A stretch of DNA of 64,000 bases. It comes from JACKNG01 sp040220855. Lineage in GTDB: Bacteria; Pseudomonadota; Gammaproteobacteria; Ga0077536. A model generated the notes under the pieces. That model was not told the DNA's origin, ran no database searches, and worked only from the letters and a program-made list of their open reading frames with translations. Location: NCBI GenBank assembly GCA_040220855.1, contig JAVJVZ010000036.1:1-64000 (forward strand). The letters are read 5' to 3'. The translations under genes were made by a program, and so were the position numbers. Positions within the stretch are counted from its first letter, which is position 1. Each line of letters starts with the position of its first letter. Shown in pieces: positions 15,819 to 25,870 of the stretch.

Positions 15819-16957
15819 ATGAAGAACTGGCTGTTCGCCGTCGTCGTCCTCGCCGCGCTCGGCGCCGCGGCCTGGTATTTCACCCGGCCGGCACCGGTCG
15901 CGGTGCGGGTCGCGAACGTCGCGCGCGGCACAGTACAGGAAACCGTCGCTAACACGCGCGTCGGCACCGTCGAGGCCTGCCGCCGTGCGCGCATGTCGCC
16001 GGCCGCAGCGGGGCAGGTGGCGCTGCTGAACGTCGCCGAAGGGTCGACGGTGGGAGCGGACGACGTGCTGCTCGAGATCTGGAACGACGACCTCAAGGCC
16101 GAGCTGCGCCTCGCCGAAGCGGAGGCCGGTGCGGCGCGATCGCGCGCCGAGGAAGCGTGCGCAATCGCCACCGGCGCGCGCCGCGAGGCTGACCGCCTGG
16201 CCCGCTTGCGCGCGGGCAAGCTGGTCTCCGAGGAGGTTGCCGACGAGGCCGAGACGCGCGCCGATTCGCAGCAGGCGGCGTGCGAGGCGGCACTGGCTTC
16301 GACGCGCGTGAGCGCGGCACGCATCAGCGTTGCCAGCGCCGCGATCGAGCGTACGCGCCTGCGCGCGCCGTTCGCCGGCGTGGTGGCGGAAGTGGACGTC
16401 AAGCTCGGCGAGTTCCTCACGCCTTCGCCGCCCGGCATCGCGACGCAGCCGGCGGTCGATCTCATCGACATGCGCTGTATCTACATCTCGGCGCCGATCG
16501 ACGAGGTCGACGCGCCGCGCATCCGCACCGGCATGCCGGCCTGCGTCACGCTCGATGCCTTTCCGGAGCGCTGGTGCGACGCGCGCGTGACGCGCATCGC
16601 GCCCTACGTGCTCGATCGCGAGAAGCAGGCACGCACGGTCGAGGTCGAGGTGCGCTTCGACGACGCCATCGATACCAGCCGCCTGCTGCCCGGCTACAGC
16701 GCCGATATCGAGGTTCTCATCGCGGCCCACGAGGATACCCTGCGCATCCCCAGCGAGGCGGTCATCGACGGTGACCACGTGCTCGTCTACGAACCCGCCA
16801 GCAGTACCCTCGTGCGCCGCGCCATCACGCGCGGCCTGTCCAACTGGGAGCACACCGAGGTCACCGAGGGGCTCGCGGCGGGCGAGCAGGTGGTGCTCTC
16901 GACCGGCCGCGCCGGCGTCGTCGACGGCGCCGAGGCGATCCTCGAAGAGGCGCCCTG

Positions 16958-16958
<1 letters not shown>
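15819..16958 (+). CDS. MacA-like periplasmic adaptor (RND/HlyD family)
   Basis: A 379-residue membrane-fusion protein. An N-terminal signal anchor (residues 5-20) is followed by a biotinyl-lipoyl strand (RMSPAAAGQVALLNVAEGS), an alpha-hairpin rich in Ala/Glu/Arg (about residues 90-170), the return lipoyl half (RTRLRAPFAGVVAEVDVKLG) and beta-barrel domains. The first gene of a four-gene operon with one ATPase and two permeases. It would link the inner-membrane MacB-type pump to an outer-membrane channel, which is not encoded here. It overlaps the ATPase gene by one base. Confidence 0.88.
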
Positions 16959-17671
<713 letters not shown>

Positions 17672-18889
17672 ATGGGTACCTTGAGCGCGCCCGATGCGCT
17701 GCGGCTTGCCGGCGGTGCGCTGGCGGCCAATCGCCGCCGCAGCCTGCTCATCGGGCTGGCGACGGCGATCGGTGTCGCCGCGGTGGTGCTGCTCGCCTCG
17801 CTCGGCGAGGGTGCGCAGCGCTTCGTCACCGGCCAGTTCGAGGCGCTCGGCACCAACCTGCTGGTGGTGATGCCGGGGCGCAACGAGACCACCGGAGGGC
17901 CGCCCCCGGTGCTCGGCACCACGCCGCGCGATCTCACCATCGACGACGCCTACGCGCTGACCCAGTGGCGCGACATCGTCGACATCGCGCCGGTCATGGT
18001 TGGCAACGCACCGGTATCGGTGGCGAGTGGTCTCGAACGGGAAGTCAACGTGCTCGGCACCACCGCCTCGATGGAAACCCTGCGTCATCTCGAAGTGGTG
18101 CAGGGGCGCTTCCTGCCGGCTGGCGATCCGAAGCGTGGCGCCGCGGTGTGCGTGCTCGGCGAGGAACTGCGCGAGGCGCTGTTCGCCGGCGAGGCCGCGG
18201 TGGGTCGCTGGGTACGCGTCGCCGATCGGCGTTTCCGGGTGGTCGGCGTGCTGCGCGATACCGGTGTCTCGATCGGTACCGACTTCGACGATCTCGTGAT
18301 CGTGCCGGTGGCTTCCGCGCAGATGTTGTTCGATCGCGAATCGTTGTTCCGCATCATCGCCGCGGTACGCCCGGGGGCCGACCTCGCGGCGGCGAGCGCG
18401 GCGGTGCACGACATCATCGCGGCGCGCCACGAAGGTGAGGACGATGTCACCGTGATCACCCAGGACAGCGTGGTCGAGACGCTCGGTCGCATCGTCGGCA
18501 CGATCACGCTCGGCGTGGCCGCCATCTCCGGCGTCAGCCTCGCGGTCGCCGGCATCCTGATCATGAACGTGATGCTGGTCGCGGTGACCCAGCGCCGCGC
18601 CGAGATCGGCCTGCTCAAGGCGCTCGGCGCGCGCACCACCGACGTGCGCAACCTGTTCCTGCTCGAGGCGGTGATGCTGGCTGCCGGCGGCGCACTCGCC
18701 GGGCTCGCCGTCGGGCTGACCGGTGCGCTCGCCGTTGGTGCGTGGTACCCGGCCTTCCCGGTCGCAACCCCGCGCTGGGCGATGGCTACGGCGGTGGGCG
18801 TCGCGGTCGTCACCGGGCTCGTGTTCGGCGTCGTCCCGGCGCGGCGTGCCGCCGCGCTCGAAGCGGTCGACGCGCTGTCACGCCGATGA
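17672..18889 (+). CDS. MacB-type permease 1 (FtsX family)
   Basis: A 405-residue permease. One N-terminal transmembrane helix (RRRSLLIGLATAIGVAAVVLL) is followed by a large periplasmic MacB_PCD domain (about residues 45-270) and three C-terminal helices with the FtsX signature (RRAEIGLLKALGARTTDVRNLFLLEA). In MacB itself the ATPase is fused to this module; here it is a separate gene. The second permease gene overlaps its stop codon by four bases (ATGA). The two permeases are similar in layout but clearly different in sequence, so a heterodimer is expected. Confidence 0.88.
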   Translation: MGTLSAPDALRLAGGALAANRRRSLLIGLATAIGVAAVVLLASLGEGAQRFVTGQFEALGTNLLVVMPGRNETTGGPPPVLGTTPRDLTIDDAYALTQWRDIVDIAPVMVGNAPVSVASGLEREVNVLGTTASMETLRHLEVVQGRFLPAGDPKRGAAVCVLGEELREALFAGEAAVGRWVRVADRRFRVVGVLRDTGVSIGTDFDDLVIVPVASAQMLFDRESLFRIIAAVRPGADLAAASAAVHDIIAARHEGEDDVTVITQDSVVETLGRIVGTITLGVAAISGVSLAVAGILIMNVMLVAVTQRRAEIGLLKALGARTTDVRNLFLLEAVMLAAGGALAGLAVGLTGALAVGAWYPAFPVATPRWAMATAVGVAVVTGLVFGVVPARRAAALEAVDALSRR

Positions 18890-20091
18890 GCCTGCGCGGC
18901 ACGGATCTCTCGCTGCTCGCGCTCGGCGCCGTGCGCGGGCAGCGCCTGCGCTCGGGGCTGACCGTGCTCGGCATCGCCGTCGGCATTCTCGCGGTGGTGC
19001 TGCTCACCGCGCTCGGTGAAGGCGTGCGCCGCTTCGTGCTCGGCGAGTTCAGCCAGTTCGGCACGAATGTCGTTGCCGTCACCCCGGGCAAGCGCACCAC
19101 CTTCGGTATCTCCGGCGCGACCATCTCGAGCGTGCGTCCGCTCACAGCCGACGACGCTGCAGCGCTCGCGCGGCTGCCGCTGATCGAGGCCGTGGTGCCA
19201 GTGGTGCAGGGCAATGCGCGCGTCGAGCATGGCACGCGCCAGCGGCGCACCACGGTGATCGGCGTGGGTGCCGCGATGCCGGCGGTGTGGCGCATGCAAG
19301 TGGCGAGCGGCAGCTTCCTGCCGGACGACGGCTTTACCGGCGCACGGCCGTTCGTCGTGCTCGGCAGCCGCATGCAGGCGGAGTTGTTCGGCACCGAGAG
19401 TGCACTCGGGGCGCGCGTGCGCATCGGCGCGGACCGTTACCGCGTGCGCGGCGTGATGGCGAGCAAGGGCCAGATGCTCGGCTTCGATCTCGATGACACG
19501 GTGTTCATTCCGATCGGACGCGCCACCGAGATGTTCGACCGCGAAGGCGTGATGGAGATCGACCTCACCTACCGCGAGGACGTCGACGTCGCCACGGTGT
19601 CGGACGCCGTCACGCGATTGCTCGTCGCGCGCCATGGCCAGGAGGATTTCACGCTCGTCACCCAGGACAAGATGCTCGAGGTGCTCGGCGACATCATCGA
19701 TATCCTCACCGCCGGTGTTGCCGCCATCGGCGCCATCTCGCTGGTCGTCGGCGCCTTCGGCATCGCCACCATCATGACCATCGCGGTCAGCGAGCGCACC
19801 GGCGAGATCGGGCTGCTGCGCGCGCTGGGCGCGCGTCGTCGCGACGTAATGGGGCTGTTCCTGCTCGAGTCGGCCCTGCTCGGTGCCGCGGGCGGTGCGC
19901 TCGGCGTCGTCACCGCGGCGCTTGCCGTGGCCGGCGTGCGCCTGTTCGCACCGGCGCTGCCGCTGGCGATCGTGTGGGCCTATGCGGCGGTGGCATTGGT
20001 CACGGCGATCGCCATCGGTGTCGGCGCGGGCCTGCTGCCGGCGCGGCGCGCGGCGCGCCTCGACCCGGTCGAAGCGCTGCGCGCGGAGTGA
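18886..20091 (+). CDS. MacB-type permease 2 (FtsX family)
   Basis: A 401-residue permease with the same layout as its neighbour: one N-terminal helix (RSGLTVLGIAVGILAVVLLT), a periplasmic MacB_PCD domain, and three C-terminal helices with RTGEIGLLRALGARRRDVMGL. The ATG overlaps the stop of permease 1. The start of the mature domain FSQFGTNVVAVTPGKRTTF resembles the DevC/MacB group. It is the last gene of the operon; the convergent HDOD gene ends 9 bp beyond its stop. Confidence 0.88.
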   Translation: MSLRGTDLSLLALGAVRGQRLRSGLTVLGIAVGILAVVLLTALGEGVRRFVLGEFSQFGTNVVAVTPGKRTTFGISGATISSVRPLTADDAAALARLPLIEAVVPVVQGNARVEHGTRQRRTTVIGVGAAMPAVWRMQVASGSFLPDDGFTGARPFVVLGSRMQAELFGTESALGARVRIGADRYRVRGVMASKGQMLGFDLDDTVFIPIGRATEMFDREGVMEIDLTYREDVDVATVSDAVTRLLVARHGQEDFTLVTQDKMLEVLGDIIDILTAGVAAIGAISLVVGAFGIATIMTIAVSERTGEIGLLRALGARRRDVMGLFLLESALLGAAGGALGVVTAALAVAGVRLFAPALPLAIVWAYAAVALVTAIAIGVGAGLLPARRAARLDPVEALRAE

Positions 20092-20100
20092 ATGCGGCGC

Positions 20101-21015
20101 TCAGCGCCGTACGGCGAGCAGCGCGACGACTTCGCCGAACTCCTGCCCGGCCTGCCCGAGGAGATCCTCCAGATCGGACTCGCTCACTTCGAGGCCGCAG
20201 GCCAGCCAGTCTGCTTCCGGCGGTGGCGGTTCGTCCGCCGCGCCCTCGCAGTAGGCGCCGAGGCCGCCATGGTTGGCGAGCTTCTCGGCCAGATGGAGAA
20301 TGGCAGCCTCGATGGGCGCGTGCTCGGCACGCGCCGGCTCGTGATGCCAGGTCACGGCGTCGTGCAACGTGGCCGGCAGGCCCCAGCTCTCGAGCAGCAG
20401 GCCACCGAGCTGGGCGTGGGCATAACCGAAAGTGGCGAGCTCGGCGTCGTAGAGACGCTGCTCGGCACCGTCGGCGGCGGTCAGCAGGCCGCGCATGGTG
20501 TCGGGTACCTGGTGGTACAGGACCAGGCTGCCGATGTCGTGCAGGAGGCCCGCGGTGAACAGGCGCTCGGGGTGCAGCACGCGCGCGCGCCGCGCCAGTG
20601 CGCGGGCGATGAGGCCGCACAGCACGCCGTGGCGCCAGAAGGTATCCATGTTGACCAGCTTGCTCGGGATGCGCCCGAAGCTCGCTACCGCGGAGACCGC
20701 GACGACGAGACTGGTCAGCGCGTCGATCCCGAGCACGGTGACCGCACGCGGGACCGTCTCGATGCGCCCGCGCAGGCCGTACAGGGGACTGTTGACGATG
20801 CGCAGCAGACGCACCGTGAGCGCCGGGTCGGTGGCGACCACCTGCGCGATGTCGTCGGCCGAGGCGCGTTCGGAGCGCACCAGCTCGAGCACCCGCATGC
20901 ACACGTCGGGCGGTGACACGAGGCCGCGCACTTCTTCGGCAACGGCCTTGGCACGGTGGTGGGGATCGGGCGCTGTGTCACTGCTGCTGCGGGCCGGCTG
21001 GGCGGACATCGGCAT
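20101..21015 (-). CDS. HDOD-domain signalling protein
   Basis: A 304-residue protein with an HDOD domain at about residues 30-230. SPPDVCMRVLELV, the ATDPALTVRLLRIVNSPLYG block and the FTAGLLHDIGSLVL segment are diagnostic. HDOD is an HD-related fold that usually lacks the full metal site; here HDIGSL keeps an HD pair. Such proteins work in signal transduction, often with c-di-GMP or motility circuits. Two Met codons (21015 and 21009) can serve as the start after a GGAG site; the first is used. It is convergent with the efflux operon and divergent from the DUF1631/PP2C gene. Confidence 0.85.
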   Translation of the reverse strand: MPMSAQPARSSSDTAPDPHHRAKAVAEEVRGLVSPPDVCMRVLELVRSERASADDIAQVVATDPALTVRLLRIVNSPLYGLRGRIETVPRAVTVLGIDALTSLVVAVSAVASFGRIPSKLVNMDTFWRHGVLCGLIARALARRARVLHPERLFTAGLLHDIGSLVLYHQVPDTMRGLLTAADGAEQRLYDAELATFGYAHAQLGGLLLESWGLPATLHDAVTWHHEPARAEHAPIEAAILHLAEKLANHGGLGAYCEGAADEPPPPEADWLACGLEVSESDLEDLLGQAGQEFGEVVALLAVRR

Positions 21016-21439
21016 GGCTCTCCGTGATGAGCGTGGGCACTGCGCGCAGTTCGCCGCAGCGCTATCTCTAACGGCGCGCCGGCGCGCGACTTGAGAGGCA
21101 CGGCCCGCGTGCTGCTGCGGGTGGTCGAACGGGGGCGGTAGGAGGCCGGCGAGGCGTGGTGCCACCGCGCGGTTGATGTGCACGGGCGGGCGGCGCGGAC
21201 CGCGGTGGAATGTCGACTGCGCAGCATTTTTGCAGCGGCCCCACCGGGAGCGCTGCAGGAACTGTGACGGTCGTCACCGGGCGATGACGGCTGGCACTCA
21301 AGAAGCGTCGCGCGCGGCCGCCGTTTCCGGGCATGAAAGCACCGATCCGAATCCAGCCCGCGGCGCGCCCCTCAACGGGCGCAGCGTGGGCCCGTGTGTG
21401 CCCGTCGGAGGCCGCGGCCGGAGTGCCGGCGGTAATCCG
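21016..21439. other. Divergent intergenic region, 424 bp
   Basis: This lies between the HDOD gene and the DUF1631/PP2C gene. The reading frame of the latter stays open through most of it, and ATG 21284 is a possible earlier start adding 52 residues of low-complexity sequence. I see no convincing promoter hexamers, RNA gene or repeat. Confidence 0.4.
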
Positions 21440-24400
21440 ATGAGCGAGCCCATCCGCCTGGCCGGCAGCGACGGATCCGCTGCGCGTGGCGACGGCACCG
21501 GCGGCAGCCCGCGCGGCGGCGTACTGAGCGCGTGCCGCGAGCGCGCCGACAAGGGCCTGGCAGCGCTGCTGACGGGCATGTTCGAGCGCGCCGACGACGC
21601 GCTGTTCGAACTTGCCGACAAGTCGGTCAACAATGCCGAGCAGACCCGTTACTTCGACGCCATGCGCGAGTTGCGGCTCAAGCGCGCCACGCTCGAGCGG
21701 CGCTTCGGCGAGGCCTGCGCGCGCCACTTCGCACCGCGCGTGGCGCCGGTGCAGGTGCCGACGCCGGTGCCCGCCGCCGGCGACAACGGCCTGACCTTGA
21801 GCCTGGTCGCCAACGACGATCTCGAGGAGACCCTCGCCGTCGGCAACATGGTGGCGAAGATCGAGGGTGCGTGCGCGGACGAGCTCTATGCGCTCGACCA
21901 GCGCATGGCCAAGCTGCTCGACCGCACGCCGGATGACGGCGAGTCGGTCAACCCGCTCGGCCCCCGGCGCCTGTGCGAGGCGTTCCGCGATGCCTGCGAC
22001 CAGCTCGATGCCGGCATCGAGGTCAAGCTGCTGGTGCTCAAGCTGTTCGACAAGTACGTCGGCAGCGGGCTGCCGGCGTTCTATCACGCCATCAACGCGT
22101 TCCTCGCGGGCGAGGGGATCCTGCCGCAGGTGCGCGGGCGTACCGTCGGTGCCCCGGCGCCGACGCGGGCCGCACGGCCGCCGCGCGCAACCGGCAGTGC
22201 GGGTCCCGCGGACCACGCGGGACCGGCCGCGGGGGAGGACGGCGCGGCGATGGTCGCGGGTGGCGGCCAGGGTCTGCCGGGTGTCGCCGCACAGGGCTAC
22301 GCCGGTGGCGGCCACGGTAGCCCCGGCGCGGGCGGTGGTTTTGCGGCTGGCGGCTTCGCGGCTGGCGGCGTCGCGGCCGGTGCCGGCTATGCGCCGGTGC
22401 TCGATGCCGGCGCCGGTGGCTATGCCGGCGAGGGTTACGGCGGCAACGGCTATGCAACGCTCAGCGGCGTGCCCGCGCAGCAGCTGCTCGCCACGCTGCA
22501 ATCGGTGATGACGGCGCAGGGCGCGCGTGCATTGTCCGAGGAGGCTGCCGCCGGCGGTGGGCTCGCCGACACCATCGACCTCCTCAACAGTCTTCAGCAT
22601 GCCGCGCCGGAGAGCGGCGGCGCGGGGGCCGGCGCGAGTCTGCTCGATCCGGCGCTGCTTGCCGCCGGCTCGACCAATATCCTGCGCGAACTCAAGCAGA
22701 CCCCTGTACTGGGCGCGGTCGGCCAGGTCGACAGCATGATGATCGACATCGTCGCGATGCTGTTCGATTCGATCCTCGACGATCCCGCCATCGCGGCGCC
22801 GATGAAGAGCCTGATCGGACGCCTGCAGATCCCGGTGCTCAAGGTCGCGATCATCGACAAGAGCTTCTTCGCACGGAAATTCCATCCCGCGCGGCAGCTG
22901 CTCAACGGCCTCGCCGACGTCGCCCTCGGCGCGGCCGAGGAAGTAAGCGCGGACGATCCGCTCTACGCCACTGTCGATGCCATCGTGCATCGCATCCTCG
23001 ACGAGTTCGACGACGACGTGCGCGTGTTCAAGGACGCGCTCGGCGAACTCGATGCCTGGCGTGCCAGCGAGCAGCACGAGGCCGCCTCGCGCGTCGAGCA
23101 GACGCTCGAGGAAATGCAGGCGCAGGAGCGTCTGCGTTTCGCCCGCCAGGTCGCCGGCGACGCCGTCGCGCGTCACCTGCAGGACCCGGCGCTGCCGGTC
23201 ATCGTGCGCGAGTTTCTCGATGTCTACTGGAAGAGCTTCCTGCAGCTCGCTTACATCGAGGGCGGTGACGAGAGCGCCGAGTGGACGCACGGCGTCGCGA
23301 CCATGGATGACCTCGTGTGGAGCCTGTCGCCGCGCCACGAGCCGGCCGGGCGCGAACGTCTCAAGCAGCTGCTGCCGACGCTGCCGGCACGCCTCAAGGA
23401 GGGTATGGGCCGGGTGCCCATCCCCGATGCTTTCCGCGACCGCTTCATGGCCGCGCTGGTCAGGCTGCACCTCGCCGCGATCCGCGGTAGCGCACACGTC
23501 GGCGACGGCGTGCCCGTAGGCGCGGTAGACGCCGCACCTGCGCCGGCCGACGCCGCGCTCGATGTCAGTGTCGACGAAGCGCTCGCGGATGCGGACGACA
23601 TCGAGACGGTCGAGGCTGCGCCACCGCCGCCCGAACTCGGCGCGCACGCCGAGTTCTTCGATCCCACCGGCCAGAGCGCGACGCCGGCGACTGCGGCCGA
23701 TGAGATCGCCGCCGACGTCGGCCTCGACGCCGACGCCGACGCCGACGCGGGCTCGGACTCCGACGCTCACGTCGACGCTGATGACGACGCCGCGCGCCTG
23801 GTGGACGCTTTCGACCGGGCCAACCGTGCCATCTTCGACACCGCGCAGGCACGCGCCGAGTGCGAAGGCATGGGCACCACGCTGGTCGCGGCACGCTTCG
23901 CCGGCGACCGCGTGACGATGGCGCACGTCGGCGACTCGCGCCTGTACCGCCTGCGCGATGGCGAGCTGACCCAGCTGACGCGCGATCACTCGTTGCGCCA
24001 GCAACTCGTCGACCAGGGCTTTCTCACCCCCGAGGAGGCGCGCACTTCGACGCGCAAGAACTACATCACCCGCGCGGTCGGTATCGACGCCAGCGTCGCC
24101 ACGGACACCGCGGTAGAGACGGTACTCGCCGGCGACGTCTTCCTGCTTTGCTCCGACGGCCTCTGCGACATGATCGAAGATGCCGACATGGCGACCATTC
24201 TCGCCGCGCACCCGGGCGAGCTCGAGGCGGCGGCCGCGGCGCTCATCGCGCAGGCCAACGAGGCCGGCGGCAAGGACAACATCTCGGCCATCCTGGTCGC
24301 CGCGCCCGATCCGCTGCCTGCCGAAGATGACGGGCCGGCGTGGACGATGGCGGCGCTCAGCGACGTCGGTCGCACGCGCGCGCACAACGAGGACGCGGTG

Positions 24401-25051
24401 GGCTTCGATGCCGGCGCCGGCCTCGCCGTGCTGGCCGACGGCATGGGCGGCTACAACGCTGGCGAGGTGGCCAGCGCGCTCGCCATCGAGCACGTCATGA
24501 GCGCGATGGGCGCGACGCTGCCGGCGGCTGTGACGGCGCCCGCAGACGACGATGACGGCACCGAGCGCACCCAGCCCGACGGGGGCTTTCCCTCCATCGA
24601 CACCATGCTGTTCGGCACGGTCGAGGATCCCGCGCGCGACGCCGAACCGCGTGAACACGGCGCGCGCACGCTGCCCGGTGACATCGTCACCGAGGAAGCC
24701 GAGTTCGAGGAAATCGAGATCACCGACAGTGGGCTGAACGGTGCGGCGTCGCAGGAGGACGAGCACCTGCGCGCGGCGCGCGCGCTCAAGATCGGCGCCT
24801 GGGTCGAGTTCTCCCACGACCCCGGCAAGACCGTGCGCGCGCGTCTCACCTGGGTCAGCGCGGTGACCGGTGGCTATCTTTTCACCAACCGCAAGGGCCT
24901 GCGCGTTGCCGACACCACGCCGCAGGGTCTCGCCGTCGAGTTCCGTCGCGGTACCGCGCGCCCGCTCGAGACCGTGCCGTTGTTCGACCGCGCGGTATCG
25001 AGCCTGATGGACCGCCTGCATGGCGGCGACCAGGGCGACCCGTGGGGTTGA
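21440..25051 (+). CDS. DUF1631 protein with an inserted, circularly permuted PP2C phosphatase domain
   Basis: A 1,203-residue protein. Residues about 30-235 and 345-685 are DUF1631 (LFELADKSVNNAEQ, PVLGAVGQVDSMMIDIV), interrupted by a Gly/Ala-rich stretch at 250-340. A D/A-rich linker (690-780) leads to PP2C sequence in reversed order. The C-terminal PP2C half comes first (about 785-957: GMGTT 810-814, HVGDSRLYRLR from 829, CSDGL with D906, GGKDN with D946). The N-terminal half follows (about 971-1027: SDVGRTRAHNEDA with D985, LADGMGG with D1000). The DUF1631 C terminus then ends the protein (LKIGAWVEF from about 1115). All four metal-binding Asp are present, and no PP2C motif occurs twice. 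Start ATG 21440 is preferred by family length; its ribosome site is weak. Role inferred: Ser/Thr phosphatase coupled to the DUF1631 module. Confidence 0.85.
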   Translation: MSEPIRLAGSDGSAARGDGTGGSPRGGVLSACRERADKGLAALLTGMFERADDALFELADKSVNNAEQTRYFDAMRELRLKRATLERRFGEACARHFAPRVAPVQVPTPVPAAGDNGLTLSLVANDDLEETLAVGNMVAKIEGACADELYALDQRMAKLLDRTPDDGESVNPLGPRRLCEAFRDACDQLDAGIEVKLLVLKLFDKYVGSGLPAFYHAINAFLAGEGILPQVRGRTVGAPAPTRAARPPRATGSAGPADHAGPAAGEDGAAMVAGGGQGLPGVAAQGYAGGGHGSPGAGGGFAAGGFAAGGVAAGAGYAPVLDAGAGGYAGEGYGGNGYATLSGVPAQQLLATLQSVMTAQGARALSEEAAAGGGLADTIDLLNSLQHAAPESGGAGAGASLLDPALLAAGSTNILRELKQTPVLGAVGQVDSMMIDIVAMLFDSILDDPAIAAPMKSLIGRLQIPVLKVAIIDKSFFARKFHPARQLLNGLADVALGAAEEVSADDPLYATVDAIVHRILDEFDDDVRVFKDALGELDAWRASEQHEAASRVEQTLEEMQAQERLRFARQVAGDAVARHLQDPALPVIVREFLDVYWKSFLQLAYIEGGDESAEWTHGVATMDDLVWSLSPRHEPAGRERLKQLLPTLPARLKEGMGRVPIPDAFRDRFMAALVRLHLAAIRGSAHVGDGVPVGAVDAAPAPADAALDVSVDEALADADDIETVEAAPPPPELGAHAEFFDPTGQSATPATAADEIAADVGLDADADADAGSDSDAHVDADDDAARLVDAFDRANRAIFDTAQARAECEGMGTTLVAARFAGDRVTMAHVGDSRLYRLRDGELTQLTRDHSLRQQLVDQGFLTPEEARTSTRKNYITRAVGIDASVATDTAVETVLAGDVFLLCSDGLCDMIEDADMATILAAHPGELEAAAAALIAQANEAGGKDNISAILVAAPDPLPAEDDGPAWTMAALSDVGRTRAHNEDAVGFDAGAGLAVLADGMGGYNAGEVASALAIEHVMSAMGATLPAAVTAPADDDDGTERTQPDGGFPSIDTMLFGTVEDPARDAEPREHGARTLPGDIVTEEAEFEEIEITDSGLNGAASQEDEHLRAARALKIGAWVEFSHDPGKTVRARLTWVSAVTGGYLFTNRKGLRVADTTPQGLAVEFRRGTARPLETVPLFDRAVSSLMDRLHGGDQGDPWG

Positions 25052-25183
25052 GCGAGCAGGCGCAAGCCGATGCTACGCGGCTCCTCGAGCGTGGCCACAA
25101 GCGCTCTGCGAGCGCCTCTGGCCGCCAATGAATGCGGGCATCGCGGGCGCGTTCGGCTACTCGCGTCGGGCGCAGCTTGCAGC

Positions 25184-25189
25184 CATACT
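25184..25189 (+). promoter_or_regulatory. -10-like box placed for leaderless transcription (CATACT)
   Basis: CATACT ends 6 bases before the DUF454 start codon at 25196, and no Shine-Dalgarno site lies between. A TTGCAG is visible just upstream but too close to act as its -35. Confidence 0.35.
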
Positions 25190-25195
25190 GCTCGC

Positions 25196-25609
25196 ATGAG
25201 CGCCGCTGTCTTCACACCCGCCCGCCTGCGCCGCTACCTGCTGATGACGGCCGGCCTCGCGCTGTTCTCGCTCGGCTTCGTCCGCATCTTCCTGCCGGTG
25301 CTGCCGACCACGGTGTTCTGGCTCGGCGCGGTGCTGTGCTTCTCGAAGAGCTGCCCCGCGCTCGAAGCGCGTATTCTCGCCCATCCGCGTTTCGGCCCGC
25401 CGATCCGCGACTACCGCGACCACGGCGTGATCTGCCGCGCCGGCAAGCGTGCCGCGCTCGCCGGTATGTTGCTCTCCGCCGTTATCACGATGGTGCTGGC
25501 GCCGAGCGACTGGCTGCGCCTGGCGGTTGGTGTGATTCTCGCCGCCGTTGCAGTCTACATCGTCACCCGCCCGGAGCAGGTGCTCGCGCTCCACGGCGAA
25601 CCGCGCTGA
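25196..25609 (+). CDS. DUF454 (YbaN-like) inner-membrane protein
   Basis: A 137-residue membrane protein. FSLGFVRIFLPVLPTTVFWL and the following CFSKSCPALEARILAHPRFG are the family signature (I-LP-LPTTPF, F-kSSP, W/HPRFG). Hydrophobic segments occur at about 15-52 and 85-120, giving three or four membrane helices. The function of DUF454 is not established. The ATG at 25196 has no ribosome site and a -10-like box ends 6 bases before it. It is convergent with the CDGSH gene, with a 24-bp gap. Confidence 0.85.
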   Translation: MSAAVFTPARLRRYLLMTAGLALFSLGFVRIFLPVLPTTVFWLGAVLCFSKSCPALEARILAHPRFGPPIRDYRDHGVICRAGKRAALAGMLLSAVITMVLAPSDWLRLAVGVILAAVAVYIVTRPEQVLALHGEPR

Positions 25610-25633
25610 ATCGGGCCGTTTCGGCGGCGCTCC

Positions 25634-25870
25634 TCAGCGCGAGTGCGAGCCGTCGCAGAGCGGCGGTTTCGCGCTTGCCTTGCAACCGCAGAAGAACACC
25701 TTGCGCGTCTCGGTGGCCTCGTACTTGACCGGCGTGAACGCGGTACCGGTGTGCGAGCCATCGCAGAAGGGCTGCTTGGCGCTGCGCCCGCAGGAGCACC
25801 ACCAGTAGTTCTTGCCTGCCTCGACGTCGACGCCGTAAGGCGTGTCGGATGCGCGGACCGGTTCTTCCAT
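25634..25870 (-). CDS. Double CDGSH iron-sulfur protein
   Basis: A 78-residue protein with two CDGSH motifs. The first has C25, C27, C36 and H40 (CSCGRSAKQPFCDGSH); the second has C61, C63, C72 and H76 (CGCKASAKPPLCDGSH). Each 3Cys:1His set would bind a [2Fe-2S] cluster, as in mitoNEET-like bacterial proteins. A GGAGG site precedes the ATG. It probably acts as a small redox or cluster-transfer protein in the cytoplasm. The gene is monocistronic, and 208 bp of untranslated sequence with nothing recognisable follow its start side. Confidence 0.9.
   Translation of the reverse strand: MEEPVRASDTPYGVDVEAGKNYWWCSCGRSAKQPFCDGSHTGTAFTPVKYEATETRKVFFCGCKASAKPPLCDGSHSR

Noticed and set aside
23790..24525. 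Two separate broken PP2C genes, or a frameshifted pair, instead of a permuted domain
   Set aside because: The frame is continuous from DUF1631 to DUF1631, each PP2C motif occurs once, and all metal ligands are kept, which is not expected for decaying copies.
21068..25021. A 1,317-codon open frame on the minus strand opposite the DUF1631/PP2C gene
   Set aside because: It has no recognisable domain and is His/Arg/Gly-rich with no hydrophobic core pattern. Such antisense frames are expected in high-GC DNA, and the + strand frame carries all family motifs.
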